Assembly (NCBI GenBank): GCA_030706145.1
Contig: JAUZPB010000006.1
Coordinates: 1-64,000, forward strand
From: Bacteroidota bacterium
Lineage (GTDB): Bacteria; Bacteroidota; Ignavibacteria; Ignavibacteriales; SURF-24
Direction of reading: 5' to 3'
Length of the DNA: 64,000 nt
Of the stretch, positions 10,501-18,940 are shown piece after piece (position 1 is the first letter of the stretch; every line of letters begins with the position of its first letter). Both the position numbers and the translations under genes were made by a program. The notes under the pieces are model-generated. The model ran no database searches. It saw only the letters and a program-made list of their open reading frames with translations, and had not been told where the DNA came from.

Positions 10501-10741
10501 TATGACATCACTAGCCTTTATTTTGGGCGTTTCACCTTTGGCACTTGCCACAGGTGCGGGTGCTCAGGCAAGGTCAACTATTGGTTATACTGTGCTTGGT
10601 GGAATGCTTGCTGCAACAATGTTTGGAATATTTGTAGTACCTGTCTTATTTGTAACTATCACAAGAATTGCATATGGTAAAAAGAAACTTGAAGAGCTAA
10701 GGTCTAAAGGTACTGCAGGCAGCGAAGAACATCCCTCCTGA
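7565..10741 (+). CDS. RND multidrug efflux permease (HAE1 type)
   Basis: At 1058 residues this is a full-length AcrB-type pump. It starts with the typical FIKRPVTAIVTSIVIVLVG first helix and the QYPDITPPTVQI porter motif. The TM4 proton-relay motif is intact, with D409 and D410 in GIVVDDAIIVVE. GLAAKNAILIVEFA appears in TM10 and GAGAQARSTIGYTVLGGM near the end. It uses proton-motive force to export hydrophobic or amphiphilic compounds from the inner membrane and periplasm. It is the last gene of the channel-adaptor-pump operon. The sequence does not show the specific substrates or a linked regulator. Confidence 0.95.
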   Translation: MIANTFIKRPVTAIVTSIVIVLVGVLSIFNLPVSQYPDITPPTVQITGTFSGADALTVEQAVTTPIESQVNGTPGMAYIQGNSTSDGRSTINVVLNVGTNPDIAALDIQNRVGIATPQLPDDVKRLGLITRKRNPSILMLVAIFSPNKTHGIQFLDNYTNIFVRDAILRVPGVGDVFTRADDFSMRIWLEPDRMAQLDLTANDVINALSEQNLQIAAGSIGAPPQYSGQAFEYTVFTNSRLNTVDQFRNIIVKSNPQQGTEVYLKDVARVQLGKFSYSSNSFVDGQRSSFLLIYQTPGSNALEVANGVYSRMEQLKSSFPKDVSYMVPFEAISVVRVSINEVVTTLIEALLLVMLVVFLFLQSWRATLIPMLAIPVSIIGTFAFFIPLNFSINTLTMFGFVLAIGIVVDDAIIVVEAVQHYIDTEHLSPKEATVKAMADISGPVIAIALILAAVFIPVGFIPGIVGRLYQQFAITIAISVLISAFNALSLSPALCSLLLRPAQQGKKSRGLNRFFDKFNQWFQKTNSKYTRGVRKSIELSKYAIIILICLYFGTVLLFETKPTGFIPSEDEGRLYVTYELPEASSTSRSLEVISSMMKILQETPGIGHFAALTGLNVVTFSTKSNSGTIFVQLKPWDERKDKSLQVSALIATLQKKFASIMSANTVVISPPAIPGLGATGGFTFEIEQRQSNDDIKQFEGVVRSFVAAANKRPELSRTFSFFSAHTPGYQLDVNRENCKKLGISIADVYNTIQTYLGSRLINDFTIYGRNFHVVAQADTAYRGAIQDLSHYYVKNTVGEMIPLSNLVTYKVTENAPLISHYNLFRSAELNGNAAEGYSSGQALNALQELAANVLPAGYSFEFSGLSREEINAGSSTLAIFGLSVLVVFLFLAALYESWSVPFSVLLAVPLGAFGAILTLIFIPRLNNNIYAQIGLITLIGLAAKNAILIVEFAKERVERGIELVSATLQAVSLRLRPILMTSLAFILGVSPLALATGAGAQARSTIGYTVLGGMLAATMFGIFVVPVLFVTITRIAYGKKKLEELRSKGTAGSEEHPS

Positions 10742-10780
10742 GATTATAAATTCGCCGAGTTAAACAGGGTAGGGAATGTT

Positions 10781-11641
10781 CTAGTCATTTAAACCATGCA
10801 GGATACTTCTCAGGATATTAAGATAATGTTCGTATTTACCCTCCCTGATATCGAATAAATAATTACTCTTAATCATATCTTCTATAAACCTTAGTTTTCC
10901 CGTTTCATTCGTTTCCTCCTCTAGCAATGCAGTAAGGAAATTTTTTTTGTGTTCATTTATAATCTTTGCAATATGCCTGCCTAGTAATCTTGAACCAAGA
11001 ATATCAAAATCGAATTCAACTTCCATCAATTCAGCATTGTCATTAATCAAAGTATCCATATTTCCTGCGTTAATATAATTTTGAACTATAAACAAGATAT
11101 CAGAAGCGTCTCTTTCACGTGCCGGGAATGCGTCTTTCCAGGAAATGAATTTCAGCATGACGAGAGATGGAAGTGATGCTATTCGAACGGAAACTTCTGG
11201 AGAATGTGAAATTATCATTATTTCGGAATTTGCCATAGCTTCATTAAATCCTAATACTGTCATTTCCTTAGCAGCAATATCAGGCCATTTTATTGTAACA
11301 TCATTCACAGAAATCTTTCCAAACGGGATAACATCAATACTCGGTATATCTTTATAACTGAAACGATGTAATACATCGGAGCGTTTAAATCCCGCATTCA
11401 GCAGTTCATTAATTAATTTTCTATAATCATCCCAGCTGCCTACTCTCACGCTGAAATCGATGTCATTTGTAGCGCGGCCTGCACGTATTCCATATTCTTT
11501 TTCGAGTATAATGTCGCGGGCAGTTGCACCTATTAAAAGAAAATCAATATTTAGCTGAATTGCGGTATTGTTGATTAGTTTTATTACCTCTAAAGTAAAT
11601 GCATCTATTTTATCAGATAAGTCCAGCAATTTTCCTCTCAT
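10781..11641 (-). CDS. AbiEii-like nucleotidyltransferase toxin (type IV TA)
   Basis: The 286-residue protein has the nucleotidyltransferase signature of the AbiEii/AbiGii family: a GATARD segment (residues 38-43), then TNDIDFSV with catalytic-type acids D60 and D62. Such toxins transfer nucleotides to a target such as tRNA. Its start overlaps the end of the upstream wHTH gene by 29 bases, the arrangement of AbiE antitoxin-toxin pairs. Antitoxin first and toxin second suggests translational coupling. Activity and target are inferred from the family. Confidence 0.8.
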   Translation of the reverse strand: MRGKLLDLSDKIDAFTLEVIKLINNTAIQLNIDFLLIGATARDIILEKEYGIRAGRATNDIDFSVRVGSWDDYRKLINELLNAGFKRSDVLHRFSYKDIPSIDVIPFGKISVNDVTIKWPDIAAKEMTVLGFNEAMANSEIMIISHSPEVSVRIASLPSLVMLKFISWKDAFPARERDASDILFIVQNYINAGNMDTLINDNAELMEVEFDFDILGSRLLGRHIAKIINEHKKNFLTALLEEETNETGKLRFIEDMIKSNYLFDIREGKYEHYLNILRSILHGLND

Positions 11642-12608
11642 AAATAATATTGGCAGTTTCTATGTCACGCTGGTCACCCATTGCAATCAAATCGGCATAA
11701 ATCAAAATCGGATGAACAATTGAAGGAGGATCATAATCCGGATTAAAATTCCAGAAACGCTTTATGATTTCAATGTTTCCGGCCGGATCTTTTCTTAATC
11801 TGTTCCTGAGCAGAAATTCTCCAATCCTGTTACTGTCTACATAAATAGTGTGAAATGCTGGTCGAATATAATTTGTCAGCATAGAAGCGGCTGTTTCCCC
11901 TCCCCATTGAGCTCCCATGTTTAAAATATCTTTAATATCAAAAATATTATTATTATCTGCTTTAAATCTGCCGACAAAATACTTGGGCTTTAGTTTTTCT
12001 GGATAAAGAACGGTCCATTTTTTTATCAAAGATCCCTTGTTAATAAGCTTATACTTCTTATTTGATTGAAAGGCTAAGAACCCCTGTTTTTCCAGATCCT
12101 TTAAGGTCTTTTGAACTGTTGTCAGCCCAACACCGGAATATTCTGCAATCTCCCGTAAAGGATTTTCCTCTAACCTGGGATTACATATGAGAGTAAAAAT
12201 CAGCTGCATACCCGCGGGTTGAAATGCTCTCCCAGATTTTATAACACCCTCAGGTTCTTTTAATCGCTTACCCTGGATATTTATGTATAAAGGGGGCAAT
12301 TTAATAAAAGCATTTCCTGCAGTATCAATAAAATTGATATTAAGATTTCTAAGAATTTCCATCAATTCGGGACTTACATACCTGGTTACCAGAAGTAGTA
12401 GATCCTGGGGTGGAGCTAGTCGTGATTTTAATATACTCACACTGCTTTTACTGATATGCTGCACAACCTTAACATTAAACATAATATCATAGTCTTCGAT
12501 CTTTAAGATTAATTGTACTTCTTTTCCGTTCAAAATAGGTTGTAGTTCGCCATCAGTATTTCCCTTAAATTTTGCGATAGCGGTATTTAAGACATCAAAT
12601 TCTAACAT
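11613..12608 (-). CDS. AbiEi-like wHTH antitoxin (type IV TA)
   Basis: This 331-residue protein has a central winged-helix segment (about 150-190: ENPLREIAEYSGVGLTTV and KTLKDLEKQGFL), preceded by a domain resembling the nuclease-like fold of AbiEi-type antitoxins. It directly precedes and overlaps the AbiEii-like toxin gene. Members of this family repress their own promoter and neutralise the toxin without direct binding. An 8-base inverted repeat, GGAAACAT (12644-12651) and ATGTTTCC (12718-12725), flanks the probable promoter and may be an operator. Confidence 0.72.
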   Translation of the reverse strand: MLEFDVLNTAIAKFKGNTDGELQPILNGKEVQLILKIEDYDIMFNVKVVQHISKSSVSILKSRLAPPQDLLLLVTRYVSPELMEILRNLNINFIDTAGNAFIKLPPLYINIQGKRLKEPEGVIKSGRAFQPAGMQLIFTLICNPRLEENPLREIAEYSGVGLTTVQKTLKDLEKQGFLAFQSNKKYKLINKGSLIKKWTVLYPEKLKPKYFVGRFKADNNNIFDIKDILNMGAQWGGETAASMLTNYIRPAFHTIYVDSNRIGEFLLRNRLRKDPAGNIEIIKRFWNFNPDYDPPSIVHPILIYADLIAMGDQRDIETANIIYERKIAGLI

Positions 12609-12785
12609 TTAATTGCCTTCTTCTGAGATATTGTTTTGTTTTAGGAAACATAATGAAATAGAGAACAAAAATCAATAAAAACCGCATAAATAGGCGGGTA
12701 ATGTTCCCTATATTAAAATGTTTCCAAAGTCAGCAATTCTCGATAGGCTAGCAAAAAAGAACCTGCTGTTCTGCGGTTCCAAAAT

Positions 12786-13271
12786 TTACTCAAGGCAGAC
12801 TTCGGAAGTTCTGAAGTCCACGTTACGAATATTCAGCTTATCCCACTGTTCCAGTGGGTACATCTTAATCATAGCCCATCCTTTCCTCCGGCATATAGCA
12901 TTAAATCTGAACTCGTAAAGATTATTTGAATAAAGAGGTTTTGATTCATTGTTCAGAATCTCATTGTACCGGCTTCCGTCTGGAAATATAAGTGTTAATC
13001 CAAATGGCGTCTTCCAGGCAAGGTTTTCTCCAGTAAGCTTAATTGTAAGGATTATTTCATATTTCCATCCGTCCATTATCTTCTGATTAACTCTAGGATA
13101 AGAATTGGTAACACTAGGTGAAAATCCGTAATTGTTTTCGACAAATTGACCTTCAACCGAGTTGACAGAGATTTCGTAAGGGCCTTGATTATCAAAGTTT
13201 TGGGCATAGGTCGCTTCAAGCATTAACATATAAATGCTTATTGCAGATAGAAGCTTTATTATATTTCTCAT
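12786..13271 (-). CDS. secreted protein of unknown function
   Basis: I chose the ATG at 13271 because a strong AGGAGG site stands just upstream and the product then starts with a clean signal peptide (MRNIIKLLSAISIYMLMLEA, cleavage near TYAQ). The longer frame to 13352 adds 27 residues that lack those features. The mature ~137-residue part is beta-rich with two Cys (AICRRKG and the C-terminal SEVCLE), perhaps a disulfide. I do not recognise the family. It is monocistronic on the minus strand, between AbiE and an NTF2-like gene. Confidence 0.7.
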   Translation of the reverse strand: MRNIIKLLSAISIYMLMLEATYAQNFDNQGPYEISVNSVEGQFVENNYGFSPSVTNSYPRVNQKIMDGWKYEIILTIKLTGENLAWKTPFGLTLIFPDGSRYNEILNNESKPLYSNNLYEFRFNAICRRKGWAMIKMYPLEQWDKLNIRNVDFRTSEVCLE

Positions 13272-13460
13272 TATCAGACCTCCTTGGAATAAAAAACTGC
13301 AATGCTTTCTGAATGGGACCTTTTTAATACAGTGCTGCAATATTAATGCCAAGGAGTTCTAAAGATTAAGTAAAGTTTCCGGATTTTAAGGCGCATACAG
13401 GCTGTATCTCCATTAAATTGAATTTAGTAATATCCTAGGCTGAGGTCGATGTTCCAGTTT

Positions 13461-13907
13461 TTAAAGTTTGGATTTCTCGAGCTCTTTATTGCCGTCAATA
13501 AACTTAAGATTGAATTTAAACCTGTCAATTTCCCATTTGTCCTGTGACTTTATTAGATGAATATCATAACTGCCTACAAATACTCTTGTATTATTATCTG
13601 AGGGGTTCGGCAAATAGTGATAAGCAATTCCATAACAGAATACATCAGCCTGATTTCCATTTAGATCTATCAAATAGTTTCCCATTTGATGATGGATTGC
13701 CTTAAGCTCTTTTAGTCCTTTTTCCCAACCTTCTGTTATTTGCTCTGGACTGACTTGCTGTGCTTCTCCTGTCATGTCGAATGTGACGCTAGGGGCAAAG
13801 CATTCCTGGACTTTATTCCAACTGCGCTTATCCGTATTGGTTACCATTAAATTTATGACTTTGATTATTTCCTCTTTTGCAATAAGATCAGCCAATGCTT
13901 TTTCCAT
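13461..13907 (-). CDS. SnoaL/NTF2-like protein
   Basis: The 148-residue protein (start at 13907, with GGAGA six bases upstream) matches SnoaL_4-like cone-fold proteins: an N-terminal helix pair (ALADLIAKEEIIKVINLM), a DKRSWNKVQECFAPSVTFD segment typical of the family, a central IHHQMGNYLIDLNG strand and a final KWEIDRFKFNLKFI. Relatives include small isomerases, dehydratases and non-enzymatic ligand binders; the reaction is unknown. A partial, interrupted copy with the same upstream sequence lies at 22631-22863. Confidence 0.75.
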   Translation of the reverse strand: MEKALADLIAKEEIIKVINLMVTNTDKRSWNKVQECFAPSVTFDMTGEAQQVSPEQITEGWEKGLKELKAIHHQMGNYLIDLNGNQADVFCYGIAYHYLPNPSDNNTRVFVGSYDIHLIKSQDKWEIDRFKFNLKFIDGNKELEKSKL

Positions 13908-14110
13908 GTCTGTTCTCCAGTATTTGTTTTCTTTGGAATCATAATAATATACATAATAGCTTTCGTAAGCTCTAGTCAAGAGTTAATTTATGGCATTATA
14001 CCGGATAGGGTAGTAGAGCATTTACCAGTAAAAACCTTCACTTTTGTCCGCTAGCAGGAATACAGAAACTGTAAATGTGAGTTCTGTATTCCCCTATTGT
14101 GCTGCGCATT

Positions 14111-16552
14111 TTATTTTACTGATATGCCGTCTAACAGGATTGCGGTGTCGTAGGCGCTGTCGCCTACATCGTGTACGGAAATTGTTAAGCGAACTACTTT
14201 CCCTCTGTATGCGGAAACATCAAATTTACTTGTCATCCATGGAGTTCCATAAACTCCACCCTGGTCGAATTTAATATCGGATCTGGCTTTAAGATTTCCG
14301 GGCGATTCTTTTGTGGCACCGAAATCAATTGCAATCTGATCAATAGTTTTTTCCAGCAGAACATTTTCCTGAGCATTAACTTCATTCAAAGTTATTTTGA
14401 AACTATCCTGGTATTTTGAGTTAATAAATTCAAGGAATTCTTCAGAGAGGAAAAGCCATTTTATAGTAAGCTCTGATTCATTTTCTTTTATTCTGAAATC
14501 CTGACTGATCGAACCGGATTGTGTAACCGAACCGAAACCTGTGGAAATAATTCCCATGTTATTGCCTTCCGGAGCTTTTTCAGATCCTATTATTCTTATA
14601 ACCCTTGCATCTCCGGTATGATCCCAGCCCACGATCTCACCAGGTTCGTGTTGTGAATATTCAAATTGCCCATTGATCATTCCTGAAGTAAATCTTACAG
14701 GTTCTAAAGTACTGCTGCCATGCATATAAAATTCGTTAGGATAAGGAGTATTTGTTTTTTTTGATTTAAAGGCATCGAAGATATTCTTTTCACCTACAAC
14801 AAGGTTTTCAATAAAATCCGGTGCAGTTTCATTTGCAAATGTTGGAGTTAAATAACCTGTGTAGCCGACATATGCTGATACTCCTTTTTCAAGAAATGCC
14901 GTATACTGTTTTGGTATCATATTAGCATATGCCATATTCATAGTTGCACTTTCACAGTCCAAAGCAACTACTATAGTCTTGGGAAATTTCTTCAACCACT
15001 TCTGAACAAAGGATGGATAAAAACCATAAGTGCTGCCGGTTTTCAAAGGTATTGTGGTCCACAAAGTACTGGCGATATAAACCCCTGTATTTATAACAAC
15101 ATCCCCCTTATCAAGAAGATCGCGGTAAAGTTGGCTTTTTTGTGGTGTTACTTCTTCCTTTGATTCCACATACATTCCATAGGCTCCATGGGCCATTAAA
15201 ATTACCATGCCATAATCATCAAAGTGAAGCGCCTCAGAGATTGTTGCGTCACCTGCTACAAGGTGTTTTATATAAAGTCCCATTTTATTTTTAGCCAGGC
15301 GCTTATCGATCTCTGCAGCAACATCGACTTCCTGAGCAAAATCATCCTCACAGGCTCCCCAGAGTAAAACGTCCTTATTCAATATGAGATGAGTATCTGC
15401 GTCAGCAAAGTTATTTGGGATTATGTGGAATTCACCTTTTGTCTGCTCAAATGGTTTAAGTCTGGGGACTCTTGTAGGGTAAATAGTATCCCGACTGCTG
15501 AGGGCTGAGGTTCTGCTTAGACCTGAAATGCTACTACTGGCCGGTGGACTGCCGCTGCCGATATATAAAGGTTTTCCATTCTGGTCAACTTCCCTTGCGA
15601 TAATCAGTCCGGACTGGCCCGAAGAATATTTTACCAGGATGGTCCTGTCGCCTTCTACTACGACTGATTTTACATTGCTCTGTGTAGTCAGCCATTCAGC
15701 GGTTTTGTTAAGAGCAGTTTTTATATCTTTGTTGTCATAAGCAAAATTATAGAGCTTTTCTGCTGCAGTGGTTTGAAGTTTTTTCTGCTCTTCGTAAACG
15801 GCAAGATCCCTCCGTGCAAAAAAGTCTAATGAATTAACCGAAGACTTCCCCTCTACAGGACCGGAAGCCTCGTCGGTCTGTGCAACAACTCTGAATCTTT
15901 TTGATCCTGTCTGGGATTGTGACATACTAATGATATTATTATAAACATTATCCCCCTGGATATCATCGCCGTGACTTAACACACCGTCATCATAGAGTGT
16001 AACTGTTTCAGCTATTATATTATTGCTCTTATCTACCTCTACAAGTTTTACCGCCGATACATTCAGGTTTGAAACAGGTGCTATCTCTACCTGAACATGG
16101 ACATCAGTTGGTTCATTTACCGGAATGCTTGAAGGAGTAAACTGTGGCTTGCTAAGGAAGTTCAGGTATTTGTTTTTTGTGATCATTATTGTGTCAGAAG
16201 AAGATAAACTGGAGTTATCAGTAGCTGTAACAATTATGATATTATCTCCCTCCAGCATCGGGATTTCGGCAATTGTCCAGTTATCTGTACCTGTGGCTGT
16301 CCCTTTTGTTGAGGAAGATTTCCAGTTAACTTCTTTAATTGGATTTGCAGAAATTACAATGCCTGCTACAGAGATTTTTTCATTGGTAGTTACATAGCCT
16401 TCCTCTGTAGTCGGAGATTGAATAATGACAGAAATTGATGGTGAAGACTGCTGAATAGGTTCGGGTTCAGTGGGATTTTTTTTGCAGCTATTAAGAATTA
16501 CTCCCATGGAAATAGCCGAAGCTAAGACAAAGAGTAAGATAAAACGATTCAT
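14111..16552 (-). CDS. lipoprotein with clan-CD (caspase-like) peptidase signature
   Basis: The 813-residue protein has a lipoprotein signal (Cys23 in LNSCKK). An Ig-like segment (about 40-128) and a choice-of-anchor-X-like segment (about 140-225, with DDGVLSHGDDIQGDNVY) follow. The central region (about 380-600) carries the two hallmarks of clan-CD cysteine peptidases: a strand then His-Gly (ILMAHG, His455) and, ~78 residues later, a strand then Asp-Cys (IVVALDC, Cys533). The C-terminal ~190 residues form a jelly-roll-like domain ending in AYDTAILLDGISV, as in choice-of-anchor proteins. It is probably a surface or periplasmic peptidase; substrate unknown. The catalytic call is inferred from the dyad only. 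Confidence 0.6.
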   Translation of the reverse strand: MNRFILLFVLASAISMGVILNSCKKNPTEPEPIQQSSPSISVIIQSPTTEEGYVTTNEKISVAGIVISANPIKEVNWKSSSTKGTATGTDNWTIAEIPMLEGDNIIIVTATDNSSLSSSDTIMITKNKYLNFLSKPQFTPSSIPVNEPTDVHVQVEIAPVSNLNVSAVKLVEVDKSNNIIAETVTLYDDGVLSHGDDIQGDNVYNNIISMSQSQTGSKRFRVVAQTDEASGPVEGKSSVNSLDFFARRDLAVYEEQKKLQTTAAEKLYNFAYDNKDIKTALNKTAEWLTTQSNVKSVVVEGDRTILVKYSSGQSGLIIAREVDQNGKPLYIGSGSPPASSSISGLSRTSALSSRDTIYPTRVPRLKPFEQTKGEFHIIPNNFADADTHLILNKDVLLWGACEDDFAQEVDVAAEIDKRLAKNKMGLYIKHLVAGDATISEALHFDDYGMVILMAHGAYGMYVESKEEVTPQKSQLYRDLLDKGDVVINTGVYIASTLWTTIPLKTGSTYGFYPSFVQKWLKKFPKTIVVALDCESATMNMAYANMIPKQYTAFLEKGVSAYVGYTGYLTPTFANETAPDFIENLVVGEKNIFDAFKSKKTNTPYPNEFYMHGSSTLEPVRFTSGMINGQFEYSQHEPGEIVGWDHTGDARVIRIIGSEKAPEGNNMGIISTGFGSVTQSGSISQDFRIKENESELTIKWLFLSEEFLEFINSKYQDSFKITLNEVNAQENVLLEKTIDQIAIDFGATKESPGNLKARSDIKFDQGGVYGTPWMTSKFDVSAYRGKVVRLTISVHDVGDSAYDTAILLDGISVK

Positions 16553-16692
16553 ACTCGCCTCCTGTTTTCAAAGTATTTTAAGAAAACGAAACGGTATTGC
16601 TATCGCAGAGGTGTTAATTCGTTTTAGCTATAAGATAAAAGTTTCCGGGTAAAAAGCTATTCCATTATGTAATGTTGATAGGGGCAATGGTA

Positions 16693-16830
16693 CAAAATAG
16701 CAAACTTCCATTACTGGACTCCCATTTGTACTCCAGATTATCTGATGCTTGAACCGTTTAACCACTATGGATAACAATTTTGTCAGTTTGAAATTGAATA
16801 GGGATCATTAAAGTCCAAGCAATGTTGATG
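16693..16830. repeat. diverged repeat, copy A (tRNA-terminator-like left end)
   Basis: Most of the gap 16553-16869 is this copy of a ~130 bp repeat also found near 18191 and 20728. Shared landmarks are a weak hairpin (TCCATTACTGGA), then CATTTGTACTCCAGATTAT, a TTGAACC box and ACAATTTTG. The left ~32 bases match the trailer and 3' end of the tRNA-Arg at 23009-23082 at about 24 of 32 positions. Origin as a decayed tRNA or att-like scar is an inference. Confidence 0.5.
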
Positions 16831-16869
16831 ATTATGGATTTTTTGCAGATATATTTAAATGAGAAGGCA

Positions 16870-17334
16870 TTAATTCTCCATTGGATTTATTAAATCTTCG
16901 GTCATGATTAATTGTAGTGAATCAAGATTTAGTTTATTATCATTACAATAAATATATCCATCAGGAATTACTGTTATTGTATCACCTTTTTTGATTTTAT
17001 CATCTATTCTAAAGGCTGTCCTGATTTGTTTTTTACCTTCGACTACAATTACTTTTGATTCATCATCAACAAAGTGGCAGGGAATCATTCGACCTTTATA
17101 TCTGATTGTAAGTGAATCAACATAAAGTTTAACGCTATTTTCAAGTTTATAGTTTTGATAAAAATCAAAGACATGCCCTTGCCAGTTCTGTAGAGTTATA
17201 TCAACTTTCCCACATTCAAACTTTACGTTGAGAGTATCTGAATTAGTATTTAAAGGGATTGAGTAGAAAGTATCACAACCTGAAAGGTAAAAAATACTGA
17301 AAATAATTGCAGTGAGAAACAGTTTCAATTTCAA
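16870..17334 (-). CDS. small lipoprotein of unknown function
   Basis: The 154-residue product has a clear lipoprotein signal (hydrophobic stretch ending LSGC, lipidated Cys20). The mature part is predicted beta-rich, with strands such as LNVKFECGKVDITLQ and VIVVEGKKQIRTAF and a charged C-terminus. I recognise no family. It lies just downstream (minus strand) of the MNT/HEPN pair, 107 bases away, and is probably transcribed separately or by read-through. Confidence 0.6.
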   Translation of the reverse strand: MKLKLFLTAIIFSIFYLSGCDTFYSIPLNTNSDTLNVKFECGKVDITLQNWQGHVFDFYQNYKLENSVKLYVDSLTIRYKGRMIPCHFVDDESKVIVVEGKKQIRTAFRIDDKIKKGDTITVIPDGYIYCNDNKLNLDSLQLIMTEDLINPMEN

Positions 17335-17440
17335 TTGTTTACCTCAGAAAACAGTAGGCGTATAGGGAATTTAACTGACCTTAAATTAAATGTAATCAGG
17401 ATTATAGATTTCCCATATTTATTTAAGGGACAAAGCATAT

Positions 17441-17857
17441 TCATAAGAATTTACTTATTTCACTTTTGAATAAACTATATGTATCTCCAAGATTTTCAAC
17501 AAGCGGTTCCATTTTCTCTGCATATAGATCCAGAGCATAAGCATGGCTGAAGAAATGCCTGAATGCCAGATATTGCCCTAAAAGCAATTTGCAATCTTCC
17601 GACAATATATTTTCTTTAACAGCTTGATCAATCAGCTCTTTATGCCAAGATTTTCCGGTGGGAATAGGGATTTGATTGTAAATGAAGACCTGCTTGAATA
17701 TGTTCTCGACTCCATTATAAAAATTATGAAGAAGCGCCGCTACACCAGCCAGTTCAAGAACAGATAGGTATGGAAGTTTTACTGATAGAGGCATTTCTTT
17801 TAATATCTCATCTATATTCTCAAGTTCGGCCTTTATCTTCAGGGATAATTTATCCAT
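17441..17857 (-). CDS. HEPN-domain (HepT-like) toxin
   Basis: This 138-residue all-helical protein carries the HEPN RNase motif R-X4-H as R100-HFFS-H105, followed by AYAL. That fits HepT-type ribonuclease toxins paired with MNT nucleotidyltransferases. Its gene overlaps the MNT gene by 8 bases, antitoxin first, implying coupled translation. In known MNT/HepT pairs the antitoxin AMPylates a Tyr near the HEPN motif; Y107 here is a candidate. Toxicity is inferred from the family. Confidence 0.8.
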   Translation of the reverse strand: MDKLSLKIKAELENIDEILKEMPLSVKLPYLSVLELAGVAALLHNFYNGVENIFKQVFIYNQIPIPTGKSWHKELIDQAVKENILSEDCKLLLGQYLAFRHFFSHAYALDLYAEKMEPLVENLGDTYSLFKSEISKFL

Positions 17858-18119
17858 AGATCAGCAGGCCGTCAGATTTAACCATATCAGTAAGCAAGCT
17901 TTTTTTCTTCAGGTCAATCAAGTCGACAGGCTTGGAGAGACTGAAGATCAGTTCGCTGTAAAACTTAAAAAATATATTATCTGGCAGGCCTTCAACTCCA
18001 AGGTCAATGTCATTTGATTCCTTGGATGAATCAAGGTTTGAGCCGAAAAGATATATCTTCGAAACCTTATACCTTTCAGCTATTTCGAGTAGTATTGTTT
18101 TATCTTCATTTGAAATCAT
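17850..18119 (-). CDS. MNT minimal nucleotidyltransferase antitoxin
   Basis: The 89-residue protein has the minimal nucleotidyltransferase signature: YLFGS (G26-S27), nine residues, then D37-I-D39. These residues bind nucleotide and metal in MNT proteins. It is encoded immediately upstream of, and overlapping, the HEPN gene. Such MNT proteins silence the HEPN RNase by AMPylation or by forming a complex. The pair stands between repeat copies A and B. Confidence 0.82.
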   Translation of the reverse strand: MISNEDKTILLEIAERYKVSKIYLFGSNLDSSKESNDIDLGVEGLPDNIFFKFYSELIFSLSKPVDLIDLKKKSLLTDMVKSDGLLIYG

Positions 18120-18190
18120 ACCTCAAAATAGCTCAAAAAATATATTTTTTCAATATGGAGTGAATTATGAGAATTTGGGCTCAATGACCT

Positions 18191-18322
18191 AGAATAGCAA
18201 TAGTCCATTGCTGGACTTTCATTTTTGTGCTCCAGATTATTTGAAGTTAGAACCTGTATGATGACCACGAATTACAACTTCGCAAGGTTGGGGTTCAATT
18301 GTACTGAATAAAAGGTACAGAC
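18191..18322. repeat. diverged repeat, copy B (tRNA-terminator-like left end)
   Basis: This is the second copy of the ~130 bp repeat, within the 392-base gap 18120-18511. It has the hairpin AGTCCATTGCTGGACT, then CATTTTTGTGCTCCAGATTAT, GTTAGAACCTG and an AATTACAACTTCGC box. It aligns with copy C through AAAAGGTACA/AAAAGGCACA at the right end. The left hairpin resembles the tRNA-Arg terminator (AGCCCAGTAGTGGGCT). I see no gene in the rest of the gap. Confidence 0.55.
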
Positions 18323-18511
18323 TATACATCCTAAGGTTAAGTCTTTGCATTAGAAGAGAAATGCATCATATGAGGAAAATTAAGTGTAATCAAATCATGA
18401 TTTCAGCTCATGCAGACTAAAATATAAAATTTCTCCATGAAAACTATTTTACTTCATAAAAGGTCAGAAGTGTATTGTCTATCATACATCGGGATAAATG
18501 CTCTGTTAATG

Positions 18512-18907
18512 CTACCCTTTTATCTGCACTGCTGGTTCATGCTTATGCTTTCGGCTGATTCTTAGAGCCAATATGCACGCGTAAACGTTCAAAATCAGTC
18601 CAATGAAATAAGGTATCCATACATAAGTGCTCCAGAAATTCATTACCATAATTGGTTCGAAAAGAAACAATGCATTAATGATAATTGGAGCGTACCAGAT
18701 GCTTATCCGGAAATTTAAAACCATAAAGAAGCAGCAGATGGCAGTCGAAATTCCCCAGACTAAGCACGTCTTATTTTCCCCGTAAGCAGTTAACCTGAAA
18801 ATGCTGTCTGCAATAAACCCAACTGCTGTAGTGCCTATAAGCGCGAAAAGTGCTAAGGCCAGGGCTGCCAGATGCTGACGCAGTAACTGAGCTTTGCTTT
18901 TTTCCAT
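18512..18907 (-). CDS. small four-helix membrane protein of unknown function
   Basis: This 131-residue protein has four probable membrane segments (about 13-36, 47-65, 68-88 and 92-114), with a Lys/Gln-rich N-terminus and a basic C-terminus (RISRKHKHEP). It has no motif I can place. An AGG-containing leader precedes the ATG at 18907. It is the gene downstream of the T9SS cargo at 18941, 33 bases away on the same strand, so they may be co-transcribed. Confidence 0.6.
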   Translation of the reverse strand: MEKSKAQLLRQHLAALALALFALIGTTAVGFIADSIFRLTAYGENKTCLVWGISTAICCFFMVLNFRISIWYAPIIINALFLFEPIMVMNFWSTYVWIPYFIGLILNVYACILALRISRKHKHEPAVQIKG

Positions 18908-18940
18908 TTCAACCTCCCAAAAGGAAAAGCCTATATGTTT

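Noticed and set aside
12718..12918. Plus-strand 66-codon frame upstream of AbiEi
   Set aside because: Overlaps the secreted-protein gene on the other strand and has no ribosome binding site.
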